A DNA stretch of 64,000 nucleotides from Neoscytalidium dimidiatum (GCA_037367355.1 CM074700.1:434001-498000); one strand, 5' to 3'; shown: positions 46,103 to 62,136, counted from the first letter of the stretch. Notes: a model not told the origin generated them from the sequence alone. Made by a program: numbers and translations.

Positions 46103-47960
46103 ATGTCAACCCGCACTTCCCACCTCGGAAATTGGCATCAACAAGTAATGGCCTTTAAGAAGCAATACGTCAGGGTCTATCCTTCTACCACAGGAAGCGG
46201 AACAAATCCCGGGGAGTTTGATTACGCATATCGGGAGCTAAGAGATCCGTACGAGATTCGGATTCTTCACCTTCTACCAGGAAGACGCCACCAGCCGCTT
46301 CACTGCAACATAATTTACGCTCATCTGAATCGGCTTCCGCTCTACCAAGCTGTTTCTTGTGCTTGGGGAGATCAGTCAGACTGTGGTGATGTCCTCGTTG
46401 GAGCAAAATGGCTCGTGCTTCGGGCCACGAGAAACTGTATTCGCACTCTCACACAACTACGTGACGCCAAAAACCCGCGCCCTTCTGTGGATCGATGCGC
46501 TCTGCATCAATCAGCGAGACTTACATGAACGAAACCACCAAGTTCAGTCGATGCGACAAATATGCTCACGGGCGCAGACAGTCATCATATATCCGGGGCC
46601 TGCATTGCAGAGCAACACAGAATAAATGTTACGGTTGGCGAACTTCGTGAATCATGCTTTGGATTGGGTGCAACCAGGCTTGGTCAAGTCAAGAGGGGAG
46701 ACACAAGCACCGTATTGGACCGTGGCGTCTCTCCTCAAAATACTCACGCAGCCGTGGTTCCTCCGCGCTTGGATGGTACAGGAAGTCTTACTCTCGAAAT
46801 ATCCCACCGTCGTGTTGGGAGACCAAGCCATCCCATGGTCCAAATTTGCCGAAACCTCGGCCGCAACCTTTGAAAACCAACGCCTAGCCAACAGATTGGC
46901 GCTGCCAGAGTTGATCAAGCTAGGTTTTGATATTTCATCGCGCAAAATCGGCGCGAAAATGCTGAGGCTCGTTCACGCTACCACATCCCCGGAGGCCTCA
47001 GACCCAAGAGACAAGATCTTTGCGCTACTTGGCATAGCTTCGGACGCAGAAGCCTACGCGCATCTGGTCGGGTATAACATTGACGTTGAGAGCTTGTGCG
47101 CTGGCTTTGCGAGGGCATCGATCATTGAACAAAAGAATCTTGAAGCACTTTCTCTGTGCCGTGGGCCCGGAAAATGGTGCCCAAATTGGCAAGAACAACC
47201 AGAGCGCCTCCCTCAACCCCTGGCGTGCTTCGATACACCCGCACGCTTTCAAGCAGATGGGCATCTGAGACGTGCTTTCAAGAGCCCCTCCTGGCACAGG
47301 CCTCCGGGCAGAATATCCTCGTTCGTGGATTATCGATTGACAGCATTGCCCGCCCAATCGCGGAGTCCTCTCTTCCTCGGCCACCGTATCACGACCGTTG
47401 CCGGGCTGCGTGGTTCCTGCGGAGTCTCGAGGACCCGGACCCGCTGGCCCCACTCGCTCGTCAGATGAGCGAGTCGAGATACGTCGAATCCGGGTGGTGG
47501 GCACGCATTTTCGGAGTCAAGGCGCGCGCGACGCTTCGCCGCCGATCCCAAACGTCTCGGTGAACTCCGCAGATGGGAAGCAACATCACGGCTCGAAGAC
47601 TCCCACCGACTCGACCGGGTCGAAAGCGCCGACGAGCTTCGGGGCCCTGTGCTTTGGCCGACGCCTCTTTCGGACAGACTGCGGGTTGGTCGGCCTCGGG
47701 TCCCGAAAGCTTGCGGACGGGGAGATACCGCGTGCACGCTGATCGGCTCGGACGTGCCGATCGTGCTTCGCAAAGTCCGCAGGGAACGACCGTGGGACAT
47801 GGTGGTGGATGCAGCGGATCACGAGACCGCGCCGCTCGAACGACGTCTGCCTTCGACGTCGTGGGCGGTGATTGGGGAATGCCATTTGCCGATAGCGATG
47901 AGCGGCAAGTTCGCGCGCAAAATGACGGAATGCGACCTGGAAACGTTTTTACTCTCGTAG
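46103..47960 (+). pseudogene. HET-domain (heterokaryon incompatibility) pseudogene
   Basis: Collinear pieces of one HET-domain protein lie in changing frames. Frame 1 (46,103-~46,475): YQAVSCAWGD, the HET block 1. Frame 2 (~46,475 on): LLWIDALCINQRDLHER, block 2, interrupted by TAA at 46,623-46,625; then PWFLRAWMVQEV and SDPRDKIFALLGIA, block 3. Near 47,290 the frame shifts to one reading NILVRGLSIDSIA, near 47,560 to one reading GRRLFRTDCGLVGLG, and near 47,710 to a last one with GDTACTLIGSDVPIVLRKV and a final stop at 47,958-47,960. This is the full order of a typical 600-residue HET protein: HET domain, middle region, then the GDxxCxLxGxxxPxVLR end. At least four frameshifts and one stop make it non-functional. 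HET proteins trigger cell death after fusion of incompatible hyphae and often decay or diversify. Frame changes in conserved blocks exclude introns as the cause. Confidence 0.85.
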
Positions 47961-49021
47961 AATCTCAACAGATGGGACGACTTTTACCGCGTGTGGCCTG
48001 AACGGCTGCAGTTCTCAAAGCTTTTTTGCTCCTAGAGCAAGCTTGGGTCGGCAAAACCTGCGGGTGATGAGTATAAGAACCTCTTGTGGATCGTGTAGAG
48101 CCGATCAGTTGCTACCGAGACACCACGTCGAGCGCAGCTACTTCATGGCGATGTGTTAGCCGCGGCCGTTTGACTAGCGATGTACGTAACGATAATCATT
48201 ATAGATTGAACCGTCTTTATGGGCGGCTTCAAATCTAATAGAGGAAAAGGGTCCTAGAGTGTTTTTATTTTTAACTTACTAGAGACAGGAATAATGAAGA
48301 GATTGTCAGGCTTCAAAATTTGATATGTAGATGCTCGTCACCTCAAGAATGCCAACTATGTATCGTCTACACACACCTCTTCCCAATCAGGAAGGGCCGC
48401 CGCACGGCCTGCATATCACACTCATCAGCAGTATGACGCAAAAATCGATGAGAGGATTCTGATTTCTTTTTCTCTGTGTAGCACACAACAAGAAAGGGTA
48501 AGAATCAGCCTCGGACAACCGTACTGTGCAGTAATTACATGCAACCAATCACTGCCCTTCCCGCCACCTTTCCTCATCGAAATTGACACCCTCCTCAACT
48601 TCTTCGAGCCATCCCTCGGTTTTTCCTTAGCAAAGATAGCCACCTTAAAAAACTCACTCGCCCAGGAAGAGTCACGAGCTCAAACAGCGAATGGTAAGAT
48701 TTTTTTTTTTTTTTTCATTTCGCGACGCGCTTCGCTCAGGAAACCTCAATTTCTCATTCCGGCTAAGTGAATGAAAAGAAAGACACGAGTTTCAAATCAT
48801 GCGCATCGCTCTGAACAAAGATGGGGTGCGAAAGGACGTTTACATAAAACGGACGCTTCTCACAACTTCGGGGCGGCTCGACCGGCGGGGGAGGTGGAGG
48901 TGGTGGAGGACGACGGGGATTGACCAACCAAATCATACCTGATGTGACCCGAGGGGGGTTAGAGTCACCCTGAACCAAACAAAATGAACAATGCAAAATT
49001 GGTGCAAAGGAAGGAAATCAT
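47961..49021. other. Intergenic region, HET relic to katG 3' end
   Basis: AT-richer DNA with a poly-T run near 48,701-48,715. No gene seen; short frames on both strands lack features. Confidence 0.5.
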
Positions 49022-53453
<4,432 letters not shown>

Positions 53454-53904
53454 GTGTCCGCCCAGACTTCAGAACACACAGCCACTTATGAATTGTATTT
53501 TCACGCACGTGACATCATCCTGAAACTCAAGCTGGTGGACGAGGTCGTCCGCGATGAGAAGAGCCTCGACAAGTCCGCCCCATTAGCTACTGCGCATTTT
53601 GAGCTCACGATCGGATCCGAATGGTGCACCCCAACTGGTATCCTTCACCGAGGTGCAGTGGGTCTCCTCTTCGACTTCGTGACCATCAGCGCAACTAACG
53701 CCGCGGCTAAGCCAGGATTCTGGGATAACGGTCACTCCAGCCGCACGCTTACCTGCACGTTTCTGCAGTCGGCCAAAGAAGGCGACACGTTGTAGGTTGA
53801 TGGTGAAGTCCTCGCTATGGGCAGACACAGTGGGTTGGTCAGAGGGACGATGTGGAAAAAGGAATCAAAGGGACAGGGAGGCATGCCACAAACGTGTAAT
53901 CCTC
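53454..53904 (+). pseudogene. Hot-dog acyl-CoA thioesterase (PaaI/ACOT13-like) relic
   Basis: The plus-strand frame carries FELTIGSEWCTPTG, ILHRGAVGLLFDF and a SRTLTCTFLQSAKEGDTL segment, the core of small fungal hot-dog thioesterases, which normally read ...GTLHGGAxxxxxD... and then xxSRTLxVxYLRPxxxG. The frame stops with TAG at 53,793-53,795, directly after GDTL, yet the same frame goes on with VDGEVLAMGRHSGLVRG, the expected next family segment. So a CAG-to-TAG change is the simplest explanation. The first Gly of the HGG motif is Arg, and no ATG starts the frame in a family-like position. Such enzymes hydrolyse acyl-CoA. It lies 0.4 kb upstream of an intact monooxygenase in the same direction. 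Confidence 0.7.
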
Positions 53905-54292
53905 GTAAAAACATCCTGATCAGCTCACTTCCGGATACTGTGCTGTATTCGCGCGTACGTACTTGCAATCGACCCGAAAATCATGAGATATTTGATGCCA
54001 GTCCGTTCTAAGATAGGATTGATTACTGAATAGGTAGGGTTGGCCCTTGACAGTGCATAAGTGGTGCGTGGCCCCCAGCGGCATCCTTACCCAAAACCGC
54101 TGTCTCCTGCGATTCCCCGCACTAGCAAGACCTGCACTCACTAGCTTTACCACTGTTAGCGCAACTAATCGATGCACGAAGATGCATAAATGGCAGGCAT
54201 CCTCTGTTAGTTTTCTCTACCGGGTACCGCAGCCAGGCCTTTCTCCTTGACATTTCGACCATCAGCTCAGATTAATTCTGGAAAACTTCGAC

Positions 54293-56041
54293 ATGGCTCC
54301 AGTGATTGAACTCGATGCATTGATCGTGGGCGCAGGCTTTGGGGGCATCTGGCAGTTATGGAAGCTTCGGCAGGAAGGCTACAAAGTGAAGTTGGTCGAG
54401 GCAGGCACTGATTACGGGGGCGTGTGGTATTGGAACCGCTACCCCGGAGCAAGGGTGGATAGCAGCATCCCACATTACGAATTCTCATCACCGGAGCTTT
54501 GGTCTGACTGGAAATGGAAGGATCGCTTTCCGGACTGGAAGCAAATTCAGGCCTACTTTGCGTACGTCACCGAGAAGCTCGACCTGCGCCAAGATACGCA
54601 GTTCAACACCGAAGTCACGCAAGCAACATTTGATGATCGCGAGAACCGCTGGACTGTCCGCACTCAGGCTGAAGAGGTGTTTCGGGCTAAGTTCCTGCTT
54701 CTGAACGTCGGGTTCGCTGCCAAGAGATACATACCGGACTTCGAAGGCTTGGACAGCTTCAAGGGAACATGGTTACACCCGTCATATTGGCCCAAAGAAG
54801 ACATTGAACTTAAGGGGAAACGTGTGGCCGTCATCGGAACCGGCGCTACCGGGATCCAATTGGCACAGGAAATCAGCAAGATAGCAGCTCAGCTGACCGT
54901 CTTCCAGCGGACTCCGAATTTGGCCTTACCCATGGGCCAGGAGCACTACGAGGGCGAAGAACAGATAGCAACTAAGAGCGAGTACCCGTCCATCTACGAC
55001 GAACGCAAGCGGTCCTACTCAGGCTTCGATTTCAACTTCCTCTCCCGCAGCACCTTCGACGACACGCCCGAACAACGGCTTCAAATCTACGAAGACCTCT
55101 GGAAGAAAGGCGACTTCCAGTACTGGCTAGCCACCTACAACGGTCCTCTCTCCCCAATACCTCCCCATAAATAATAATGATTAAAAAAAAAGAAGAGCCC
55201 GCTAACCCCCAACCCACCAGACATGCTCTTCTCCGAGCCCGCCAACCGCGAAGCCTACAACTTCTGGCGCACCAAAACGCGCGCCCGCATCGCCGACCCG
55301 GCGCTGCACGAGACGCTCGCCCCCACGATCCCGCCCCACGCCTTCGGCTGCAAGCGCATCTCGCTCGAAAACGGCTTCTTCGAGATCTTCGCCGCGCCGC
55401 ACGTGCGCCTCGTCGACGTCCGCGCCACCCCGATCGCCGCCTTCACGCCGACCGGCATCGCCACCGCCGACGGCGCGCACCGCGCCTTCGACGTCGTCGT
55501 CTTCGCCACCGGCTACGACGCCGTCACCGGCGGCATCGCCCGCATCGACATCCGCGGCCCGTCCGGCGCGAGCGTGCGGGAGAAGTGGGACGCCGGCGCC
55601 GGCGCGAGCACCTATCTCGGGATCGCGACGGCCGGGTTTCCGAACCTGTTCTTCACGTACGGTCCGCAGGCGCCGACGGCGTTCTGCAACGGGCCGACGT
55701 GCGCGGAGATGCAGGGGGACTGGATCGTCGGGGTGATGGGGCATATGCGGGAGAGGGGGCTGGAGCGGATCGATGCGGAAGCGGGGAGTGAGGGGGAGTG
55801 GGTGCGGTTGGTGAATGAGATTGCGTATTCGAGCCTGCTGCCGGGGACGAAAAGTGTGAGTCGTCTTTCTTTCGCGCCGTCTGGCCGTGTGCGCTTGCTG
55901 ACGACTTAGTAGTGGTACATGGGAGATAATATTCCGGGAAAGAAGAGGCAGCCGCTGATCTACCTGGGCGGAGTGCATACATATTATGCACGGCTGAGTG
56001 AGTGCGCTGCAAAAGGCTATTCCGGATTTCAGCTGCGCTGA
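54293..56041 (+). CDS. Type I Baeyer-Villiger flavin monooxygenase
   Basis: Three exons: 54,293-55,142, 55,221-55,855 and 55,913-56,041, introns 78 and 57 bp; 537 residues, usual for the family. Residues 13-18 GAGFGG form the FAD Rossmann motif after DALIV; the NADPH motif GTGATG follows VAVI near residue 181. The BVMO fingerprint FxGxxxHxxxWP is present as FKGTWLHPSYWP, which separates it from N-hydroxylating and FMO-type enzymes. Other marks are YPGARVDSSIPHYE, FATGYD and a C-terminal end like AAKGYSGF. It inserts oxygen next to a ketone using FAD, NADPH and O2, giving esters or lactones; the substrate is unknown. The thioesterase relic upstream and HET relic downstream give no pathway context. 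Exon 2 is much richer in GC than exon 1. The second intron requires the acceptor at 55,912 because the one three bases earlier would give an immediate stop. Confidence 0.93.
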
Positions 56042-56195
56042 TTTGGCATCGGAGTGATTGGTATAGGAATTGCTATATGAAACCGCTGAGCGCCTGGAAC
56101 TCATGGTGGAACTTCTGAGACGTTCATTTACTCGAAGCGTCGACTCTAGATGATCGGAAGCTTTGAAATTGCTCGCGAAAAACCTAGTGGTGCTT

Positions 56196-56925
56196 CTACG
56201 CAAATGAAATCTTGCTCCGAGGCAGTTTGCGCACCCAATCTTCGTTTGAAACAATTGCGAATCCGATCCGAATGTATATATCTTCTCTCGTCCCATGGGG
56301 TTGAACCAGAAGGCAGTAGTATGACTTCCTGGCGAGTATTCGCCAATGGCACCATACCAGTGGCAAACAGAAACATTTGGTGATGGTACCCGAATGCTGG
56401 GGGGTGCAATCCAGCGTAGCTACCCCTATAGCGCTTCCCTCTTCTCTTTCAAATATAACATCGAAATTGTATGAGCTAAGAAGAGTCATTATCTTCTCGG
56501 GAGTAGAGCGGACGTCGCCATTATCTGACAAACCAATTCTCTGCAGAAATTCCGGCGTTTGCATGTCGTCGTTCATATGGCGTAGCTCCACCAATTCAAA
56601 CTGGCCTTCTAGTACGATAATGCCTTGTGGAATGTTCAAGTCAAAAGTGACACAACTGTGCTGTTCTCCGGACGGCCCGCCCTGAAAATATTCCCAATAC
56701 CAGACCGTTCCCAGCGTTGAAGCCCAAGGCCACGACGGGATATGCTCGAAGATCCCGGGCCTCTTCAGCGTCTCGCGAACACAACAAATTTCCCGGAAGC
56801 GAGTCAGTCCAGCAACCAACCCAGTACTGGCCATGCCGCCTCCTCTGAAGTCTGGATGCGATACCGAGCGCAACAAGCCGATCGCTGGGGAATGTGAACT
56901 GCCTCTCTGTGTAGGATGTTATATT
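56196..56925 (-). pseudogene. HET-type gene, 3' part, cut off at a transposon
   Basis: On the minus strand, just inside the AT-rich block boundary, the frame reads TERQFTFPSDRLVALGIA and then YWVGCWTDSLPGNLL, matching the conserved C-terminal part of HET proteins (LTFPxDRLVALSGIA ... GLWxxxLxxxLLW). Near 56,745 the frame changes and continues with PSWPWASTLGTVWYWEYF, the expected PSWSWAS block, and then to a stop at 56,198-56,196 after a CLLVQPHG...RIGFAIV end. The upstream 5' half, including the HET domain itself, should lie beyond 56,925 but is replaced by the mutated transposon. It is therefore a truncated, frameshifted relic. The gene originally ran towards the monooxygenase; the two are convergent. 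Confidence 0.75.
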
Positions 56926-56929
56926 GAAC

Positions 56930-59900
56930 TGGTTAGTTGATGGGGTGCTGTATTAAGCAGTAATAATCAGTAGAATAAATAAATTAGCATACTAGTAAAA
57001 AATACCGAATAAGGGTAATTATATACATTTAGTATACGCTAATAAGTAAGCGAAATTAGTAGTAGAATTAAGTATAAAAGAAACGTACTATAATAGAAAA
57101 AATAATAACTATAATACTAGTATTTAATATACCCCCTTTATAAGATACGTAGAGTCTTACGAAAAGACCGTAGGAAGCCTTATTAAAAGCTATAGAGGTA
57201 TTACTTTTACCGTATTAGTATAATAATAAGTAAAATCTTTCTTATAACTTACTAAGCACGTATTAATAATTAAAATTAATAATTTTATAATTTTCTAGAT
57301 AGTTAGAAGCGTAAAGAATAAAAAAATAAAGAGTATAGTAGTAGAAAGATAGTCGTATAACGTAATATCTATATAGGATACTAGTAAATAAGATACTTAT
57401 AACCCTTATAGAGGAAAGAAAGTTAGTAGTAGAGCGAGAATAGCGAGTATATATAGGACGTTTTCTACTAGGCGGTCGGCGAAAACGTAACGTTCGAATA
57501 TAATAGTAGGCGTAACGTTAGAATAAATAATTCGCTATATCGTATAGAACTAACTAGAAAACTTATAGTATTAAATAGGTTTACTAGTAGGTAACTACTA
57601 ATTACTTCGTATTCGGTATATCGTATAAATTTAGTAACTATATAAAAGTAAGGTATTATTATCTTATAAGTACTTTCGTTATACTATTAGCTACTATTTT
57701 AGCTATCGGCGTCTATTTTAGCTTAATTATCTATATCTATACTTCCTAGTAAAGCTAGTATTAGTATATATTAATATATTATAGGCTAGTATTAAATTTT
57801 AGTTCTAATTTATTTATAAGCTCTAGTATTCGCCTATTATCGTATTATATTTTAATTTCGTATCCTAGATTAAAGCTTATATTCTTAAAGAATCTTTTTT
57901 ACTAAATAGTATAGCGAGCGGTTTCTAATAGTATAAGAAGTTTAGCTTTAGTAGTAGAAGTTAAGACTATACGCTACTTTCTAGTACTCTAGTCTACTAG
58001 TATACCGAAAAGAATAAAGATAAATTCTTAGTAGCTTTTTCTTATATCTATATTCGTAGCAAATAAGATATTACTACTAGCTATAAAAATACTTTCGCCT
58101 ATATTAGAGCCGTCTATAAAGAGTACTCTCCTTCGTATATTTCCTAAGTATATAAGTACTTACTTCGCTAGCCTTTAATAGTACTCTAAAGGGTTTTATA
58201 GATATTCTAAAAGCTTAGACGTTATAAAAGTAATATTAGAGCATATAAATATAGAAGTAAAGTTAATTAAATTAACTTTACTCTAGTACTTATAAATTTA
58301 AGTAGAAGTTATCTATCTAGTATTCTTCGCGATTTACTTCTAGATAGGTAGTAGTATTAATATCTTAATACTTTTATCAATATAAAAACGCTTAATAAGT
58401 ATCTTTATATATAACTCTTATAAGAGCTATATATATCTTCTATTTCTATTCCGTATAATCTATACTATAAGGAACTATTATACTTTACTAATTAGGCGTA
58501 TTTCGTAGTACTAGAAGAGCTTCTTTTAGAAGCTATTAACGTGCTTCTTATAGTTCTTACTATAGATAACGATAATATCGTCTATAAAGAAGAAGACGAT
58601 TAGGTATTCGTTTTTAAATAGATATAGAGCTTCTAGTACTTCCTAGAGCCTAAGCTCTTAAAGAGTTTTATAGAGATACTTCTACTAGAGCGCTAGTACT
58701 TATTTAAGGCCGTATAGTACTTATAGTAGGCGTAGTACTTTTCCGGGCTTAATATTTATACCGTTTAGTAGGTAATAGTAGACTTCCTTATCTAAAATAA
58801 CGTAGGGGAAGGCGTTTACTACGTCGTACTAACGAGTTTTAAGGTCGAAGGCGGTAATAAGTACTATAAGGGTTCTAAGTATACGTAGAGCTAATATAGT
58901 AGTATACGTATCTTAAGCGGTATACTACTTATCCCCTCTTATATATATTCGTACCTTATACTTCGTTAATTAGCTAAATTTATTAAGTTTATATTTAAAT
59001 ACTTTAGTAAGTAGTATAATCTATTTCTACTTATTAATAGCTTTGATAATTAGTACTTTCTCTTAGACGTTCTTTACTTAGAGCTTTTTTATTTCCTCTT
59101 ATAGAGCTTCTAAGAACTACTCTTTATACGGATAAACGAGTAGCTCTTTATAGTTACGTAGTTTAGGAGGGAGGTCGTATACTTTAGCTTCTAGCCGTAT
59201 TATTTTCGGTAAGATAGACTAGGCTACGTAAAAGGCCGTCTTATACTAGTAGTTTTACTATAATAAAGCTACGTAGGCCGTTTTTCTAAACCTAGTACGG
59301 CGTCCTTTAATAATATTAGAAGGGTTAATTTTAGGAGAGATTTCTACTACTCTTAAGGCCTAATTATCTCTCTATAGCGATTTCTAAGCTTCCTATATTA
59401 TTATAGTCTTACCTCCTACTCTAGAAGCGCTCTATAATAGTAGTTAATTTTCTACTTTAGATAAGGCTTTAGAAGTCGGTAATTAATCCTAAGGAGGGTA
59501 TATTTTAGAGTCTTTACGGAGACTATAGCTAGGTAATAACTATTTTATATAAAAATTTAGCCTACTATCGTCCGCGGAGGGCGTAGTTCTCCGTATAGAG
59601 CTTTCTTCTTCCTTCTAATTACTCTTACTTTTAGAACTTAAATTAATTATATTATTTAGGTCGAGTATAATTAGTAGATACTCTATTAGAGGTTCTATTA
59701 CTTCTTTAGATACCTCTAGTATAAAGATTTCTTTTTTATAAGACTAAAACCTTATTATTTCGTCGAAAGTAATATCTCGTATAATAATAACTCTTTAATC
59801 CGATAAGTACTATATTCGATAGATATTTCTAGAATTATAGCCGATTAAGTAGCCTACTAGGGCTCTATCTAATAGTTTATTAGATAACGTAATAGTTTTA

Positions 59901-61650
59901 TTTAATATATAGGCCTTACTACCGTATACTCGTAAGTATACTAGCGAAGGCTTACTACTATATACTAACTCGAATAGAGTTTTCTACTTTAAGCGCCTAC
60001 TAGGAGTTCGATTATAAATATAGGCTGCTACGGAGTAGATTTCTAGCTATAGTTCTACTAGAAAGTTATCTTCTACTCGTAAGGCGCGAGCTTTAGTAGT
60101 AAGGACTCCTTCTAACCGTTCTAAATATCTATTCTATTTAGAAGTATATAGTATAGAAGCCTCCTAGGTAATTCCTTACTTTCTTATAGAGTCGTAAAAT
60201 ATATAAGTTAAGAAGGTCTCGTTATTAGAGCGAAAGAATATAACTTTCTACTTAAAACGGGTTTAAATTAACTAGAAGAACTCCTAAAGAATATCTATAT
60301 ATTAGTATTTATTTATATATAAACGAACGAGTATATAGTTCGTTATTATATATTCTAGGTATATAATATATCTATACTTATTATACGCGTCTATTATAAT
60401 AATTATATTAAATAAAACGCGAAAGAAGGATTCTAATAACTATTCTTCCTTCTTTTCTAAACGTAAAATAATCTAGTACGCTTTCGTTCTTATATATATA
60501 TTATAGTACGATTTCTAATTTAATTAAGGTTTAATTTTAGCTTCTTAAGCGGCTTTAGGGAGGTAAGTTATTACTTCTCTATCTATATAAGCTATAATCT
60601 TATACTAGTAATTAATTAGAAGCTTTCTAGTAGTTATAGTAGCTAGAGCGTAGCTCGTATTTAGTAAAGTTAACTCCTAGTAGTATTTAATAAAGTAGAT
60701 ATCGTTTTCTACTATAATATCGTAGAAGGTAGACCGATCTACTATCTCGTATATATATCTTTTACTAGCGTCTATTAAATAGCCTAATTTCTTAATAGTT
60801 TAGATTAAGATAAGATTCGCTAATATATTAAATACGTAGTAGACGTTCTTAAGAAGTATTTTAACTTTCTTACTATTTCTTTATACTATAATTAGTACGT
60901 CTACGTAGCTTTTAATTAGTTAAGGTCCGCTATCTAAAATAACGTATTTACCGTTTACTACTAGACGAATATTTATAAGTCGTTATTTTATATATTTATA
61001 GTAAATATAAGCGTTTAAGCTAGTATCTATAATCTATAAGAGCTATATCGTAGTAGAATCTTATTTTTAAGCTAAGAAAGCTATTAGTACCGTCTTTACT
61101 ATAGCTACGAGTAATCTAACTTCTATAGTTAGTACTATAGGCTTCTTTTAATTAAGAATTCGTTTATTCTTTACTAGTATTATATCGACTTTTACCTTAA
61201 GTTTAGGGTTTCTAAATACGTTATTAATTTTCTCTACTATCTCCTTACGTAGTTACTAATTTATAGGACGAATAGATAGATTAATATAATAGTATATAGA
61301 GTACTAATAGTACTTATTATAGAAGTATTTTAGCTTTCTCTATTCTAAAGAATAGCCCCTAAATTCTACTAAGAAGGCTTATTTAAGTTACTTATATAGG
61401 TTCTCTTTTAACTCTACCTCGATTCTATACTATTTATATATTATAATAATACTATAGTCTAATAAGAGATTATTCTTAAGTAGTATTCGTTAGTTTAAGG
61501 CGTAGATTTCGTCGTACTTCTAAAGTATTACTAGAAAGGCTATACTAGTATATTTAGTAGTTATAAGGGTAAGATTATTTACTTCTATATAAAATACCTA
61601 TTCTTCTTATTTATCTATCTATAAGAGGACGTTTTAATAAGTAGGTAGTA
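56930..61650 (-). mobile_element. Heavily RIP-mutated Ty1/copia-like retrotransposon
   Basis: A 4.7-kb AT-rich block in which CA and TG dinucleotides are nearly absent while TA is very frequent and CG is still present, the pattern of repeat-induced C-to-T change at CpA. Translating the minus strand from about 58,605 gives FFIDDIIVIYSKNYKKHVNS and then *KKLF*YYEIRLISKV**F, the reverse transcriptase of copia elements with Gln and Trp codons turned into stops. Further on, IIRNRNRRYI is the expected continuation. The element is therefore on the minus strand, with RNase H side to the left and integrase/gag side to the right. I could not identify LTRs with confidence. Both ends meet broken sequence: a HET gene on the left and about 100 bp of normal DNA before another LTR on the right. 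It cannot be active. Confidence 0.85.
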
Positions 61651-61751
61651 TCTATAACGACGGGGCCTCTACTACTAGGCTTCGGAGTCACCTAGTAGGT
61701 TCGGGTTTATCGAAGGGTTTACCTTAAAGACGAGGAAAGGGGAGCGATAAT
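61651..61751. other. 100-bp spacer between the copia block and the gypsy LTR
   Basis: Normal base composition without the RIP pattern. Contains an 8-bp inverted repeat, CTACTAGG at 61,672-61,679 and CCTAGTAG at 61,691-61,698, with an 11-bp loop. Its last bases, GATAAT, directly flank the LTR and should include the target-site duplication, which cannot be confirmed because the other end of the element is outside the window. Confidence 0.5.
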
Positions 61752-62136
61752 TGTTACGCCGGGACTCTTTCTGGGGGAGTCGAGGCGCGTCGTCAGGCAG
61801 CTTGGGCTTTCTAGGGGCCAATACAGTGGTAGGCAGGGGAGGTTCGTACAATAGTAGGGTAGGAATCAATTGACAAGTTGACCACGAGGGTCCTAACTAC
61901 GATAAATGAGTGTGGTCTATATACATGGAGTGATCGGTACGATCAGTAGTGATCTGTAATGTTAACCCACTGATCAGTACTGATCGGTGGTCCGAGCTTT
62001 GCTGAGCGAGTGTGCGGTGGTCTGGTGCATCAGTGTCGGTAGGTATTCTGCCGAGTTAGGCCCCGAGTTGGTCACGTGGGCGGTGAGTAGTCGTAGGGTT
62101 TCGTTATCCGCCTTTCTGGGCGACTGTGCCGTAACA
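61752..62136 (-). repeat. 3' LTR of the Ty3/gypsy element, 385 bp
   Basis: The plus strand begins TGTTAC and ends GTAACA, a perfect 6-bp terminal inverted repeat with the TG...CA ends of retroviral LTRs. A polypurine tract adjoins the right side, which fixes this as the 3' LTR of a minus-strand element. It contains a TATA-like sequence (GTATATA on the minus strand, near 61,918-61,924) and a cluster of GATC-centred repeats at 61,931-61,988. Confidence 0.92.

Noticed and set aside
46103..47960. An intron-containing functional HET gene
   Set aside because: Frame changes fall inside conserved blocks without splice sites, and an in-frame TAA lies between two conserved segments.
56000..56074. A third intron at the end of the Baeyer-Villiger monooxygenase (GTGAGT near 55,997)
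   Set aside because: Reading straight through gives AAKGYSGF, the expected family C-terminus, followed by a stop; splicing would remove it.
61675..61869. 64-codon minus-strand frame across the LTR boundary
   Set aside because: It spans the LTR end and the flanking spacer, so it cannot be an element gene, and it has no recognisable feature.
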